From NCBI RefSeq assembly GCF_001270495.1, contig NZ_LGUR01000247.1, positions 1-40,735 on the forward strand: a DNA stretch of 40,735 bases. Direction: 5' to 3'. Made by a program: the position numbers and the translations under genes. The notes below the pieces were generated by a model. The model was given only the letters and a program-made list of their open reading frames with translations, did no database searches and had not been told where the DNA came from. Each line of letters begins with the position of its first letter. The stretch's first letter is position 1. Source of the stretch: Streptomyces viridochromogenes. Lineage in GTDB: Bacteria; Actinomycetota; Actinomycetes; Streptomycetales; Streptomycetaceae. Positions 31,064-40,735 of this stretch are shown in pieces.

Positions 31064-34000
31064 CTACTCCCTCATCCACTGATCCATCACCGCCAGCAGA
31101 TGATCGGGATCGACCGGCTTCGTCACGTAGTCCGAAGCACCCGACTCGATCGCCTTCTCCCGGTCGCCCTTCATCGCCTTCGCGGTCAGCGCGATGATCG
31201 GGAGCCCGGCGAACTGCGGCATCCTGCGGATCGCCGAGGTCGTCGCGTACCCGTCCATCTCGGGCATCATGATGTCCATCAGGACGACCGCCACGTCGTC
31301 GTGCTGCTCCAGGACCTCGATGCCCTCACGGCCGTTCTCCGCGTACAGCACGGACAGGCCGTGCTGTTCCAGAACGCTGGTCAACGCGAAGACGTTGCGG
31401 ATGTCGTCGTCGACGATCAGCACCTTCTCGCCGCCGAACCGGATGCCCCGCCGTGACTGCGGCGCCGTGCTCTGCTCCGTCGCCGACCACTGCTCCTGCT
31501 GCACCGGTCGCTGCTCGAGCTCGCTCGCGGCCCTGCGGCGGCGCCTGAAGAGCGCCGCGGCGCCGTTCTGCGTCTCCCGGTACGACCGCACCTCGGCCGG
31601 CGTCTCGACCTCCACGTCGGCCAGCTCCGCCAGCTCGGCCGCCGAGGCCACCAGGGCGCCCGCGTCGAGGGGTGGCAGCTGCTGCTGGTAGCCGTGCGGA
31701 GGCAGTTCGCTCGGGTGCAGCGGCAAATACAGCGTGAACGTCGAACCTCGTCCCGGTTCGCTCTGCGCGTGGATCTCCCCGCCGAGCAGTTGGGCGATCT
31801 CCCGCGAGATCGACAGCCCGAGCCCTGTACCGCCGTACTTGCGGCTGGTCGTGCCGTCCGCCTGCTTGAACGCCTCGAAGATCACCCGCATCTTGCTGGC
31901 CGCGATCCCGATGCCCGTGTCGGTCACGGAGAACGCGATCAGCGGCGCATCCGCCTCCGTCAGCGAACCGGCTTCCAGCAGCTGCTCCCGGATCTTCTGC
32001 GGCACGTCCACCCCGGCGGGCCGGATGACCAGCTCCACCGACCCGGAGTCGGTGAACTTCACCGCGTTGGACAGCAGGTTGCGCAGCACCTGCAACAGCC
32101 GCTGCTCGTCGGTGTGCAGGGTGGCCGGCAGCTCCGGCGAGACCCGTACGGACAGGTCCAGGCCCTTCTCCGCGGTCAGTGGCCGGAAGGTGGCCTCCAC
32201 GTAGTCGACGAGCTGGACGAGCGCGATACGCGTCGGGGAGACGTCCATCTTGCCCGCCTCGACCTTCGACAGGTCGAGGATGTCGTTGATCAGCTGGAGC
32301 AGGTCGGAGCCGGCGCCGTGGATGGTCTCGGCGAACTCGACCTGCTTCGGCGAGAGGTTGCCCTCGGCGTTGTCGGCGAGCAGCTTGGCCAGGATCAGCA
32401 GCGAGTTGAGCGGCGTACGCAGCTCGTGCGACATGTTGGCGAGGAACTCGCTCTTGTAGCGCATCGACACGGCCAGCTGCTCGGCGCGCTCCTCCAGGAC
32501 CTGCCGCGCCTCCTCGATCTCGGTGTTCTTCACCTCGATGTCGCGGTTCTGCTGGGCCAGCAGCTCGGCCTTCTCCTCCAGTTCGGCGTTGGACGCCTGG
32601 AGGGCCTTCTGCCGGTTCTCCAACTCCGCCGACCGCTCCCTGAGTTGCTCGGTCAGCTCCTGCGACTGCTTCAGCAGCACCTCGGTCTTGGTGTTGACCG
32701 AGATGGTGTTGACGCTGGTCGCGATCATCTCGGCGATCTGGTTGAGGAAATCCTTCTGGATCTGCGTGAACGGCGTGAAGGAGGCCAGCTCGATCACGCC
32801 GAGCACCTTGCCCTCGAACAGCACCGGCAGGACGATCACCTGCGCGGGCGGGGCCTCCCCGAGCCCGGAGGAGATCTTCAGATAGCCGCTGGGCGCGTTC
32901 TCCACGAGGATCGTGCGCTTTTCCTCGGCAGCCGTCCCGATGAGCGCCTCACCGGGCCGGAAGGACGTCGGCATGGAACCCATCGAGTAGCCGTACGACC
33001 CGAGCATCCGCAGCTCGTACTGGTCCTCCGCCTCGGCGCTCATGTCCTTGCCGTCGAGGAGCGGCATCGCGACGAAGAACGCGCCGTGCTGCGCGGTCAC
33101 CACCGGCGTCAGCTCGCTCATGATCAGCGAGGCCACGTCCTCCAGGTCGCGGCGGCCCTGCATCAGCGCGGAGATCCGGGCGAGGTTGCCCTTGAGCCAG
33201 TCCTGCTCCTTGTTGGCGATCGTGGTGTCGCGCAGGTTGGCGATCATCTTGTTGATGTAGTCCTGGAGCTCCTGGATCTCTCCGGACGCGTCGACGTCGA
33301 TCTTCAGGTTCAGGTCGCCTCGGGTCACCGCGGTCGCCACGCGCGCGATGGCCCGCACCTGCCGAGTGAGGTTTCCTGCCATTTCGTTCACGGACTCGGT
33401 GAGGTCGCGCCAGGTGCCGTCGACGTCACGCACGCGTGCCTGGCCGCCGAGCTGCCCTTCCGTACCCACCTCGCGGGCGACCCGGGTTACTTCCTCGGCG
33501 AAGGACGACAGCTGGTCGACCATCGTGTTGATCGTCGTCTTGAGTTCGAGGATCTCGCCGCGAGCGTCGATGTCGATCTTCTTGGTCAGGTCACCCTTGG
33601 CGATGGCGGTCGTGACCATGGCGATGTTGCGCACCTGACCGGTCAGGTTGGACGCCATCTGGTTCACGGACTCGGTGAGGTCCTTCCACGTACCGGCCAC
33701 ACCCGGCACATGCGCCTGACCACCGAGGATTCCGTCCGTACCCACCTCACGGGCCACCTTGGTGACCTGGTCGGCGAACGAACTCAGCGTCTTCACCATG
33801 GTGTTGAAGGTGTCGGCGAGCTGCGCGACCTCACCGCGCGCCTCGATCGTCACCGTCCGGGTCAGATCGCCGTTGGCGACCGCGTTCGCGACCTGGGAGA
33901 TGTTCCGCACCTGCATGGTCAGGTTCTTGGCCATCAGGTTGACGTTGCCGCTGAGGTCCTTCCAGATGCCCGTGATACCGGGCACGTGCGCCTGGCCGCC

Positions 34001-36535
34001 CAGGATGCCCTCGGTGCCCACCTCGCGGGCCACCCGGGTCACCTGCTCGGCGAAACTGGACAGCTGGTCAACCATCGTGTTGACCGTCGTGACGAGCTCG
34101 AGAATCTCGCCCTTCGCGTCAACAGTGATCTTCTTGGACAGGTCGCCCTTGGCGACCGCGGTCGTGACCTCGGCGATGTTGCGCACCTGGATGGTCAGGT
34201 TGTTCGCCATGAAGTTCACGGACTGGGTGAGGTCCTTCCAGGTGCCGGAGACACCCTGCACCTCGGCCTGACCGCCGAGCTGGCCCTCCGTACCCACCTC
34301 ACGGGCGACCCTGGTGACCTCCTCCGCGAACGACGACAGCTGGTCCACCATCGTGTTCAGCGTGTTCTTGAGTTCCAGGATCTCGCCGCGCGCGTCCACG
34401 GTGATCTTCTGCGACAGGTCACCTCGGGCCACCGCGGTGGCGACCTGCGCGATGTTGCGCACCTGGGCCGTAAGGTTTCCTGCCATTCCGTTCACGGAGT
34501 CGGTCAGGTCCCGCCACACGCCGGCGACCCCGGGCACCTGCGCCTGACCGCCGAGGCGGCCCTCGGTGCCCACCTCACGGGCGACCCGGGTGACCTGGTC
34601 GGCGAAGCCGGAGAGCTGGTCGACCATCGTGTTGATGGTGTTCTTCAGCTCCAGGATCTCGCCGCGCGCGTCGACGTCGATCTTCTGCGACAGGTCACCC
34701 CGCGCCACGGCGGTGGTCACCTGCGCGATGTTGCGCACCTGGGCGGTGAGGTTTCCTGCCATTCCGTTGACGGAGTCGGTGAGCTCCTTCCACGTACCGG
34801 CCACACCCGGTACGACCGCCTGACCGCCCAGCCGGCCCTCGGTGCCCACGTCCCGGGCCATCCGCGTGACCTGGTCGGCGAAGGACGACAGCTGGTCCAC
34901 CATCGTGTTCACGGTGTTCTTCAGCTGGAGCATCTCGCCGGAGACATCCACCGTGACCTTCTGCGACAGATCACCGTTGGCCACGGCCGTCGTCACCTGG
35001 GCGATGTTCCTCACCTGTCCGGTGAGGTTGCGGAACGCCGTGTTGACCGAGTCCGTAAGGTCCTTCCACGTCCCCGCCGCACCCGGCACCTGGGCCTGCC
35101 CGCCCAGCTCACCCTCGACACCCACCTCACGCGCGACACGCGTGACCTCGGAGCCGAACGACGACAGCTGGTCCACCATCGTGTTCACGGTGTTCTTCAG
35201 CTCCAGCATCTCGCCGGAGACATCCACGGTGACCTTCTGCGACAGATCACCATTGGCCACGGCCGTCGTCACGGCGGCGATGTCCCTCACCTGTCCGGTG
35301 AGATTCCGGAACGCCGTGTTGACCGAGTCCGTAAGGTCCTTCCAGGTGCCCGCCGCACCCGGCACGTTCGCCTGACCGCCCAGCCGCCCCTCGGCGCCGA
35401 CCTCGTTGGCCACGCGCGTGACCTCGTCCGCGAAGATCCGCAGCGTCTCGGTCATCTGGTTGATCGTGTCCGCGAGCTGGGCGACCTCGCCGCGAGCCGA
35501 CACGGTGACCTTCTGCGACAGGTCACCGTTGGCGACCGCCGTCGTCACCTGTGCGATTCCTCGCACCTGCGCGGTCAGGTTGCCGGCCATGAGGTTCACC
35601 GAATCGGTGAGGTCCTTCCACGTGCCGGCCACCCCCGGCACCTGCGCCTGCCCGCCCAGCTCGCCCTCGGTGCCCACCTCACGCGCGACTCGCGTCACCT
35701 CGGACGAGAACGACGACAGCTGGTCCACCATCGTGTTGACGGTGTTCTTCAGCTCCAGCATCTCGCCGGCCACGTGAACCGTGACCTTCCGGGACAGATC
35801 ACCCTTGGCGACAGCCGTGGTCACCAGCGCGATGTCCCGCACCTGGGCCGTCAGCCGGTACGCCATCGTGTTGACCGAGTCCGTGAGGTCCTTCCACGAA
35901 CCCGACATGCCACGCACGCGTGCCTGCCCGCCGAGCTTGCCCTCTGTGCCCACCTCGCTGGCCACCCGCGTGACCTCGTCGGTGAACGTCGACAGCTGAT
36001 CGACAAGGTTGTTTACAGTCCGCCCGACCTTGAGGAACTCGCCCCGCAGCGGATGCCCCGTCCCGTCCGGCGCCTGCGTACGCAGCTCCATACGTGGCGA
36101 CAGATCACCCTCGGCCACTGCGGACAGCACCCGCCCGACCTCGGAGACGGGCCGCACGAGGTCGTCGACCAGGGCGTTGGAGTTGTCGACCGCGGCCGCC
36201 CAGGAGCCCTCACAGGCACCCGTCTCCAGCCGTTCCGTGAGCTTGCCCTCGCGCCCGACCATCCGCCGCACCCGCGCCAACTCACCCGTGAGATGGAGAT
36301 TGCGGTCGGCCACCTCGTTGAAAACGGCGGCGATCTCCGACATCACGCCGTCCCCGGACACCGTGAGCCGCTTCCGGAAGTTCCCGTCCCGCATCGACAC
36401 CAGGGCCGCCAGCAGCCGGTTCAGGGCAGCCGTGTCCACCGAGGTGGTCCCGCCTCGCGTCTTGCGTTCGTTCCTCAGGGACTGTCCGCCTTTCGCGCGC
36501 GTCTTAGTGCCCCGCGTCGCTGCGCCAGACTCCAC
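31064..36535 (-). CDS. osaA: Hybrid histidine kinase OsaA with long HAMP array
   Basis: 1,823 residues from ATG 36535, with no membrane helix, so cytoplasmic. An N-terminal HAMP-like unit is followed by ten 92-residue repeats, each with ...GxLGGQAxVxGxxGTWKDLT...VTTAVAxGDL..., up to residue about 1130. A GAF domain (about 1150-1290), a coiled coil, HisKA with His1370 ([12 protein letters not shown]), HATPase ([15 protein letters not shown]), a linker and a receiver with Asp1754 ([11 protein letters not shown]) follow. The HAMP array recalls fungal group III osmosensing kinases. OsaA of S. coelicolor is the orthologue by architecture and neighbourhood and acts in osmoadaptation with OsaB. The repeats are also conserved at DNA level with a 276-base period. 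Confidence 0.93.
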   Translation of the reverse strand: MESGAATRGTKTRAKGGQSLRNERKTRGGTTSVDTAALNRLLAALVSMRDGNFRKRLTVSGDGVMSEIAAVFNEVADRNLHLTGELARVRRMVGREGKLTERLETGACEGSWAAAVDNSNALVDDLVRPVSEVGRVLSAVAEGDLSPRMELRTQAPDGTGHPLRGEFLKVGRTVNNLVDQLSTFTDEVTRVASEVGTEGKLGGQARVRGMSGSWKDLTDSVNTMAYRLTAQVRDIALVTTAVAKGDLSRKVTVHVAGEMLELKNTVNTMVDQLSSFSSEVTRVAREVGTEGELGGQAQVPGVAGTWKDLTDSVNLMAGNLTAQVRGIAQVTTAVANGDLSQKVTVSARGEVAQLADTINQMTETLRIFADEVTRVANEVGAEGRLGGQANVPGAAGTWKDLTDSVNTAFRNLTGQVRDIAAVTTAVANGDLSQKVTVDVSGEMLELKNTVNTMVDQLSSFGSEVTRVAREVGVEGELGGQAQVPGAAGTWKDLTDSVNTAFRNLTGQVRNIAQVTTAVANGDLSQKVTVDVSGEMLQLKNTVNTMVDQLSSFADQVTRMARDVGTEGRLGGQAVVPGVAGTWKELTDSVNGMAGNLTAQVRNIAQVTTAVARGDLSQKIDVDARGEILELKNTINTMVDQLSGFADQVTRVAREVGTEGRLGGQAQVPGVAGVWRDLTDSVNGMAGNLTAQVRNIAQVATAVARGDLSQKITVDARGEILELKNTLNTMVDQLSSFAEEVTRVAREVGTEGQLGGQAEVQGVSGTWKDLTQSVNFMANNLTIQVRNIAEVTTAVAKGDLSKKITVDAKGEILELVTTVNTMVDQLSSFAEQVTRVAREVGTEGILGGQAHVPGITGIWKDLSGNVNLMAKNLTMQVRNISQVANAVANGDLTRTVTIEARGEVAQLADTFNTMVKTLSSFADQVTKVAREVGTDGILGGQAHVPGVAGTWKDLTESVNQMASNLTGQVRNIAMVTTAIAKGDLTKKIDIDARGEILELKTTINTMVDQLSSFAEEVTRVAREVGTEGQLGGQARVRDVDGTWRDLTESVNEMAGNLTRQVRAIARVATAVTRGDLNLKIDVDASGEIQELQDYINKMIANLRDTTIANKEQDWLKGNLARISALMQGRRDLEDVASLIMSELTPVVTAQHGAFFVAMPLLDGKDMSAEAEDQYELRMLGSYGYSMGSMPTSFRPGEALIGTAAEEKRTILVENAPSGYLKISSGLGEAPPAQVIVLPVLFEGKVLGVIELASFTPFTQIQKDFLNQIAEMIATSVNTISVNTKTEVLLKQSQELTEQLRERSAELENRQKALQASNAELEEKAELLAQQNRDIEVKNTEIEEARQVLEERAEQLAVSMRYKSEFLANMSHELRTPLNSLLILAKLLADNAEGNLSPKQVEFAETIHGAGSDLLQLINDILDLSKVEAGKMDVSPTRIALVQLVDYVEATFRPLTAEKGLDLSVRVSPELPATLHTDEQRLLQVLRNLLSNAVKFTDSGSVELVIRPAGVDVPQKIREQLLEAGSLTEADAPLIAFSVTDTGIGIAASKMRVIFEAFKQADGTTSRKYGGTGLGLSISREIAQLLGGEIHAQSEPGRGSTFTLYLPLHPSELPPHGYQQQLPPLDAGALVASAAELAELADVEVETPAEVRSYRETQNGAAALFRRRRRAASELEQRPVQQEQWSATEQSTAPQSRRGIRFGGEKVLIVDDDIRNVFALTSVLEQHGLSVLYAENGREGIEVLEQHDDVAVVLMDIMMPEMDGYATTSAIRRMPQFAGLPIIALTAKAMKGDREKAIESGASDYVTKPVDPDHLLAVMDQWMRE

Positions 36536-36913
36536 TGTGTCCCTCCCGCAGGGGTCGACCGTTACTGCTGTACTCGGGTTCTACTGTTCGGCGTACCCGT
36601 TACCGCTGGGCATTCCTGCCGGATATACCAGGCCACACCACGGGCTGCTGCCCGCGATGCGCGAATGACACTCAGCCTGACCGGACCTTCACAAGAAGCT
36701 TGCCCAGTGTTTCACCCCGGCTGAACCCGGCCATAACAGTTCGGCAGCTTCGCACATCGTCCGCACACCCTCCGGACGGAAACACTGCAGACCGGCATCC
36801 GCATGGACGGCGAAGGTAAGTAACCTTGCATGCGGCTGTCCAGCCGCGCCGGTCCCGTCCGGCCTGGGCGGTGACAGGAGGAGCACGAGCGGGCATCGGA
36901 GGGGCAGCCGGAC
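36536..36913. other. Divergent osaA-osaC intergenic region
   Basis: 378 bases with no gene. On the minus strand GGGTAC (36598-36593), 57 bases before osaA, is a SigB-type -10 box, with GAAT (36615-36612) 13 bases upstream as a short-spaced -35. AAGGT-AAGTA-ACCTT (36814-36828) is a small inverted repeat about 85 bases ahead of osaC and could be an operator. A direct reading frame is absent on both strands. Confidence 0.4.
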
Positions 36914-39658
36914 ATGACCACCGGACTGATCCCGGGGGCACAACCCCCGGACCGGCCGACGGGCACGCAGATGCCGCAGCAGCGGCGCGAGCCGGTCGGC
37001 CTCGGAGCCCTGCACGTCGACAACCGGCCGAGGAGTTCTGTGATCACCGCGCGCGCGGCAGCCAGCTTCGATCCCGTCGGGCGATCGGTCGCGAGCGCCC
37101 GCTCCTTTGTCCGCGACACCCTCCAGGGGTGGGGTTTCGCCGACATCGTCGATGACGCCGTAGTACTCACCAGCGAGCTGGTGACCAACGCCGTCGTACA
37201 TGCGGGCACTTCCGCGGACGTTCTGTGCCTGCGCAGTGATGAAGGTGTACGAATCGAGGTGGCCGACCGGTATCCGGAGCGCGAGATCCCGCTCCAGGGC
37301 TCGCCCGTCAACATGGGCAGCCCCGACCGCGAGGGCGGCCGCGGCCTCCAGCTGTGCGCGGCCCTGGCCGGACGCTGGGGCGTCGAGTACACGCCCACTC
37401 ACAAACAGGTCTGGTTCCAGCTGGACCTCCCCGAACGCCCCGTGGGCACGCGCGCCGCAGGCCCGTCCCTGCCCTCGGACCTCCTCCCGCTCGCCGACGG
37501 CCGCGTCCGCGTGGCAGTGGTCCAGATCGACCGTACGGGTGCCATCTCGTCCTGGAACGAGGACGCCGAGGATCTCTTCGGCTATGTGGCCGAGCAGGTC
37601 ACCGGGAAGCCCCTCACCGACCTCGCGGCCTGGCCGCACACACCCGGCACCAGCACCGGCATCGCCGAGGCCCTCCAGCTCTCACGCTGGGAAGGCAGCT
37701 ACGGCATAAGGGGCGCCAACGGCCGCGTCACACCGGTGTACGCCTCCCACCTCCGCGTCCGTGACACGGGTGGCGAGCCCTCCACGGTCTGCCTCCTGGT
37801 CCGGGACCACGAACGCGCCGTCCTGCAGACCCCGTTGCGCATCCCGGCCTCCGACGCCTCCACCGAGGCGCAGAGCAGCGACCCCTTCGAGGTGTTCATC
37901 GGCTCCCCGGCCCCGGACGACCTCGACGGCCTCCTCCAGCGCACGGTAGAACGCGCCCGCGACATGCTCGACGGCGACTCCGCGTTCCTGCTCCTGGCGA
38001 CCGACGACGAGACGGAGTTGGAGGTCCGTGCCTCCACCGGCCTGCCCTCCGCCCGCCAGCGCTTCGCGCGCGTGCCGGTCGAGGCGGGCCCCGGCCGCTA
38101 CGGCTCGGCCCGCATGCCGGCGGTCCACGAGGACCTCACGATGGTCCCCGGCGCCGTCCCCCTGCTGAGGGGCACCGGCATGCGCTCGGTCGTCACGGTC
38201 CCCCTGAAGGTCGAGGGCCGCCTCACCGGCTCCCTCGGCGTCGCCGCCGAGGCCCCCAACAGGTACTCCAACGAGGAGGCGTTGCGCCTCCAGTTCGCCG
38301 CCGACCGCATCGCGCTCGCGGTGGAGTCGGCCCGCCTGGGCGAACTGGAGCGTCTGCGCCGAGGCTCGTTGAGCTTCCTCGTGGAGGCATCAGACCTGCT
38401 CGCCGGCACCCTGGACCGCGACCAGACCCTGGCCCTCATGGCCCAGATGACGGTCCCGACCCTGGCCACCTGGTGCGCGGTCTACACGATCGCCGACCAG
38501 GCCTCCGAGCCGTACCTGTCGTACGTCCTGCACGAGGACGAGGAACTCATCGACGGCATTAAGTCCCTGCTGTCGAAGATCGCCCCTCCCGACCCGGTCC
38601 CCACCCCGGGCGCCCGCGTCTGGTCGGCTCCCGCCGAGTCCGCCCACCAGGCCGCCCTGCGCACCTCCATGCGCAGCCTGGGCCTGGGCGAGCCGATCGG
38701 CCGCATCAGCGCGGGCATCGGCCCCACCCTGGCCACGGCGTCCGCTGTGGGCGGCGAGACGGTCGTTCTGCCGCTGGTGGCCCGCAACCGCGTCATCGGC
38801 ATGCTGACCCTCGGCAAGCCGACGGACGAACACTTCCGCCAGGAAATCCTGGAGTTGGCGGAGGACCTCTCCCGAAGGGCCGCCCTGGCCCTCGACAACG
38901 CCCGCCTCTACTCCGAGCGCACTGCCATCAGCCAGTCCCTCCAGCGCAGCCTCCTGCCGCCCGAGCTGCCCGAGATCGACGGCGTCGAGGTCGAGGTCAT
39001 CTACCGCGCCGCCGGCGAGGGCAACGAGGTGGGCGGCGACTTCTACGACCTCTTCCCGATCAGCGACGGCGCCTACGGCTTCGCCATCGGCGACGTCTGC
39101 GGCACGGGCCCGAACGCAGCAGCGGTCACCGGCCTCGCCCGGCACGCCCTACGGCTCCTCGCCCGCGAGGGCCTCAGCGGCCCGGCGGTCCTGGAGCGCC
39201 TGAACTCCGCGATCCTCGACGAGGGCGCCCGCAGCCGCTTCCTGACGCTCCTCTACGGCGAGTTGAGGCCGCAGGAGGACGGCAGCGCCGAGCTGAAGGT
39301 GGTCTGCGCCGGCCACCCGCTCCCGCTCCGCCTGCGCCAGGACGGCACGGTCGAGCCGGCCGCCGAACCCCAGCCGCTCCTCGGCGTCATGGACGACCTG
39401 GAGCTCTACGAGCAGACGGTCACCCTCGACCCGGGCGACGTTCTCCTGTGCGTAACCGACGGCGTCACCGAACGCCGCGAAGGCAGCCGCATGTTGGGCG
39501 ACGACGGCCTCACCGACGTCCTCACCACCTGCACCGGCCTGACGGCGGGCGCGGTGGCGGCACGCATCATGCGCGCGGTCGAACGCTTCGCCTCGGACGC
39601 CCCGTCCGACGACATGGCGATCCTGGCGATGCGCGTCCCGGGCATCCACAAGGACTGA
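36914..39658 (+). CDS. osaC: Multidomain stress regulator OsaC (RsbW-like, PAS, GAF, PP2C)
   Basis: 914 residues from ATG 36914 (GAGGGGC upstream). Domains in order: an RsbW/SpoIIAB-like kinase domain (about 40-170; N-box ELVTNAVVHA, GGRGLQL); PAS (about 190-300; IDRTGAISSWNEDAEDLFGY); two GAF-like regions (about 335-480 and 500-680); and a PP2C/SpoIIE phosphatase domain (about 690-910; GGDFYDLF, IGDVCGTG, VTDGVTE, APSDDMAI with the metal-binding Asp residues). In S. coelicolor OsaC is needed to bring SigB activity back after osmotic shock (established). It is divergent from osaA. A perfect terminator follows. It likely adjusts anti-sigma/anti-anti-sigma partners of SigB. Confidence 0.93.
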   Translation: MTTGLIPGAQPPDRPTGTQMPQQRREPVGLGALHVDNRPRSSVITARAAASFDPVGRSVASARSFVRDTLQGWGFADIVDDAVVLTSELVTNAVVHAGTSADVLCLRSDEGVRIEVADRYPEREIPLQGSPVNMGSPDREGGRGLQLCAALAGRWGVEYTPTHKQVWFQLDLPERPVGTRAAGPSLPSDLLPLADGRVRVAVVQIDRTGAISSWNEDAEDLFGYVAEQVTGKPLTDLAAWPHTPGTSTGIAEALQLSRWEGSYGIRGANGRVTPVYASHLRVRDTGGEPSTVCLLVRDHERAVLQTPLRIPASDASTEAQSSDPFEVFIGSPAPDDLDGLLQRTVERARDMLDGDSAFLLLATDDETELEVRASTGLPSARQRFARVPVEAGPGRYGSARMPAVHEDLTMVPGAVPLLRGTGMRSVVTVPLKVEGRLTGSLGVAAEAPNRYSNEEALRLQFAADRIALAVESARLGELERLRRGSLSFLVEASDLLAGTLDRDQTLALMAQMTVPTLATWCAVYTIADQASEPYLSYVLHEDEELIDGIKSLLSKIAPPDPVPTPGARVWSAPAESAHQAALRTSMRSLGLGEPIGRISAGIGPTLATASAVGGETVVLPLVARNRVIGMLTLGKPTDEHFRQEILELAEDLSRRAALALDNARLYSERTAISQSLQRSLLPPELPEIDGVEVEVIYRAAGEGNEVGGDFYDLFPISDGAYGFAIGDVCGTGPNAAAVTGLARHALRLLAREGLSGPAVLERLNSAILDEGARSRFLTLLYGELRPQEDGSAELKVVCAGHPLPLRLRQDGTVEPAAEPQPLLGVMDDLELYEQTVTLDPGDVLLCVTDGVTERREGSRMLGDDGLTDVLTTCTGLTAGAVAARIMRAVERFASDAPSDDMAILAMRVPGIHKD

Positions 39659-39680
39659 GGAAGACGGAGACAAGGGCATG

Positions 39681-39712
39681 AGAAGGCCCCGCCCGAATGG
39701 GCGGGGCCTTCT
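39681..39712. terminator. Perfect 14-bp stem-loop shared by osaC and tRNA-Thr
   Basis: AGAAGGCCCCGCCC and GGGCGGGGCCTTCT pair without mismatch around a GAAT loop. It lies 22 bases after the osaC stop and 6 bases beyond the tRNA-Thr 3' end on the other strand, so it can serve both convergent transcripts. Confidence 0.85.
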
Positions 39713-39718
39713 GTCTGG

Positions 39719-39791
39719 AGCCCCCAAACGGAATCGAACCGTTGACCTTCTCCTTACCATGGAGACGCTCTACCGACTGAGCTATAGGGGC
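39719..39791 (-). tRNA. tRNA-Thr (anticodon GGT)
   Basis: 73 bases on the minus strand. The acceptor GCCCCTA pairs with TGGGGGC. A D-arm with AGCTCAGTCGGTAGAGC, an anticodon stem TCTCC/GGAGA with loop ATGGTAA (anticodon GGT, U33 present), and a T-arm AACGG-TTCGATT-CCGTT follow; the discriminator base is T. CCA is not encoded, as usual in Streptomyces. The fold is complete and without mismatched stems. Confidence 0.95.
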
Positions 39792-39868
39792 CTGTCACCT
39801 TTTGCGAAGTTTCCCTCGCGGCAACGGAATAGATCATACCCCGAACACACCCGTGCTCCCAAACTCGC

Positions 39869-40546
39869 TCAGAAGGCGGGCTGGAGCAGTCCTCCGAGGG
39901 CATTGCAGGCCGACACAATCCGCTGCATGTCCCGCTTGGTCAGAGCGGCGTCGACAGGCAGGGCCAACGTTTCATCAGCGGCCCGCTCGGTCTCCGGCAG
40001 GGACACACACCGCCGGTACTCGGGCAGCCTGTGCACAGGCGTCTTCACCGGCACCCGACACTCAACTCCCCTGGCCCGCACGGCCCGAGCGAACGCATCG
40101 CGATCCGGCCGCCCATTCCCCGGCACCCGCACGACATATTGCTGGTAGGTGTGCCCGTCCCCACCATCGGGCGTCCGCACACCCTTCAACTTCGCATCCA
40201 GGTACGAAGCCCGCTGCCGACGCTGAGCGATCTCGTCGTACGGAACCTCGGATTCACCCTGCTCCAACACCAACAGCCCGTGTCGCTGACCGATCTCGTG
40301 CAACCGCGCGATATCGGCCGACCGACCGAATCGATGTACGGCGACGACGCCCGCCGTACGTGGGGTCACGACCGCCTCCACAGCGGTGGCATCCAGGCAG
40401 TACGTCAGCGGATCTATGTCGGCGAACACCGGCAGCGCGCCGGCCAGTACCACGGCTTCGGCGACTTCGACGTTCCCGAAGGCCGGTACGACAACCTCGT
40501 CACCGAGTCCGACGCCGGCGGCCCTGAGCATTGCAGCAGTACCCAT
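39869..40546 (-). CDS. DegT/DnrJ/EryC1/StrS-type aminotransferase relative lacking the PLP-lysine region
   Basis: 225 residues from ATG 40546, against about 370-400 for the family. Conserved parts are the start MGTAAMLRAAGVGLGDEVVV, AGALPVFADIDPLTYCLDATAVEAVVTPRT, VHRFGRSADI, HGLLVLEQ, and a C-terminal half with HTYQQYVVRVPG and VPVKTPVHRLPEYR. Missing are about 50 N-terminal residues and the whole central block between LLVLEQ and the QRRQRASYLDAKL helix, which normally holds the catalytic lysine. Transamination is thus unlikely. The reading frame is clean and codon bias is normal, so it may be a functional non-enzyme and not a recent pseudogene. It lies between tRNA-Thr and the rRNA operon on the same strand. 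Confidence 0.75.
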   Translation of the reverse strand: MGTAAMLRAAGVGLGDEVVVPAFGNVEVAEAVVLAGALPVFADIDPLTYCLDATAVEAVVTPRTAGVVAVHRFGRSADIARLHEIGQRHGLLVLEQGESEVPYDEIAQRRQRASYLDAKLKGVRTPDGGDGHTYQQYVVRVPGNGRPDRDAFARAVRARGVECRVPVKTPVHRLPEYRRCVSLPETERAADETLALPVDAALTKRDMQRIVSACNALGGLLQPAF

Positions 40547-40592
40547 ACGGGGGATGTTGGTTGCGCAACGTGAACTTCAGGTGACGCACAAC

Positions 40593-40634
40593 AAAAAAGG
40601 GTTGGTCCCGGAACCGAAGTTCCGGGACCAACCC
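40593..40634 (-). terminator. rRNA operon terminator with UUCG tetraloop
   Basis: On the minus strand GGGTTGGTCCCGGAAC, loop TTCG and GTTCCGGGACCAACCC form a perfect 16-bp stem closed by C(UUCG)G, followed by TTTTTT (40598-40593). It is a classic intrinsic terminator directly after the 5S gene. Confidence 0.95.
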
Positions 40635-40644
40635 TATAAAAGGA

Positions 40645-40735
40645 GTTCGGCGGCGTCCTACTCTCCCACAGGGTCCCCCCTGCAGTACCATCGGCGCTGT
40701 AAGGCTTAGCTTCCGGGTTCGGAATGTAACCGGGC
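40645..40735 (-). rRNA. rrf: 5S rRNA, 3' part (gene continues beyond the window)
   Basis: Minus-strand sequence from the window edge matches the 3' three quarters of actinobacterial 5S rRNA: CCCGGTTACATTCCGAACCC, GGAAGCTAAGCC, GATGGTACTGC and GGGAGAGTAGGACGCCGCCG. The 5' 30 or so bases lie outside the window. The 3' end is set approximately at the CCGAACT before the terminator. It marks the end of an rRNA operon transcribed leftward. Confidence 0.95.

Noticed and set aside
31694..36724. A 1,676-residue plus-strand frame antisense to osaA
   Set aside because: Mirrors the HAMP repeats; Arg/His/Leu/Asp-rich without domains. osaA is the real gene.
1..40735. CRISPR arrays, prophage structural genes, conjugation genes
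   Set aside because: No regularly spaced repeat-spacer pattern, no cas genes, and no phage capsid/terminase or TraB-type genes were seen. The holin-like gene belongs to a chromosomal family.

Overview
The window is a piece of a high-GC actinobacterial chromosome, almost certainly Streptomyces. The supporting signs are strong third-position GC, frequent GTG starts, leaderless-looking promoters, a tRNA without encoded CCA, and the S. coelicolor-type neighbourhood rRNA operon / osaC / osaA-osaB / ftsK / rimO / pgsA / cinA / clgR. The species cannot be named from this alone. The right two thirds (about 12.5-40.7 kb) is compact core chromosome. The left third (1-12.5 kb) is looser, with remnants and genes of mobile or plasmid type.

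Left third. A 157-bp imperfect palindrome (13-169) is followed by an orphan glycine-amidinotransferase-type enzyme (483-1625) behind a possible SigB-type promoter, and by a decayed IS5-type transposase (1672-1923). Next comes a run of envelope and stress genes: a small hypothetical gene, a TerC-type membrane protein, a zinc-ribbon mini-protein, YihY/BrkB, PAP2 phosphatase, and a tightly coupled trio (holin-superfamily-III-like, DUF3618, DUF4235). A broken terD-type gene follows (7150-7457). Accessory genes fill 7.8-11.6 kb: a coiled-coil protein overlapping an HNH endonuclease, a DUF6192-type/winged-helix gene pair with a divergent mini-relative, and a secreted Pro/Cys-rich protein. At 11983-12006 lies the 3' end of a tRNA-Ala gene without the rest of the tRNA. 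About 230 bp beyond it is a helically phased array of a CAGGGAGTT repeat. Together these look like the junction left by an integrated element.

Right two thirds. A prenyltransferase-fold protein (leaderless promoter) faces an azlC-azlD amino-acid exporter operon next to an AraC regulator. Divergent from AraC is a large Lhr helicase gene. Its promoter matches the RecA-independent DNA-damage (PafBC) consensus, and the gene is followed by a Nei-type DNA glycosylase, forming a DNA-repair unit. An SDR oxidoreductase follows with a palindrome over its -35 box. On the minus strand are clgR, cinA, pgsA, rimO, a rodZ-like gene and ftsK, a conserved actinobacterial order.

The osa osmotic-stress locus follows: osaB (response regulator), osaA (1,823-residue hybrid kinase with a long HAMP array) and divergent osaC (RsbW-like/PAS/GAF/PP2C phosphatase). 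In S. coelicolor these proteins adapt the cell to osmotic stress and reset SigB activity. The window closes with a shared terminator, tRNA-Thr(GGT), a DegT/StrS-type aminotransferase relative that lacks the PLP-lysine region, an rRNA terminator, and the 3' part of a 5S rRNA gene. The most useful points to follow are the DNA-damage promoter on lhr, the phased repeats beside the tRNA-Ala remnant, the DUF6192 locus, the catalytically incomplete DegT protein, and the disordered insert in Lhr.
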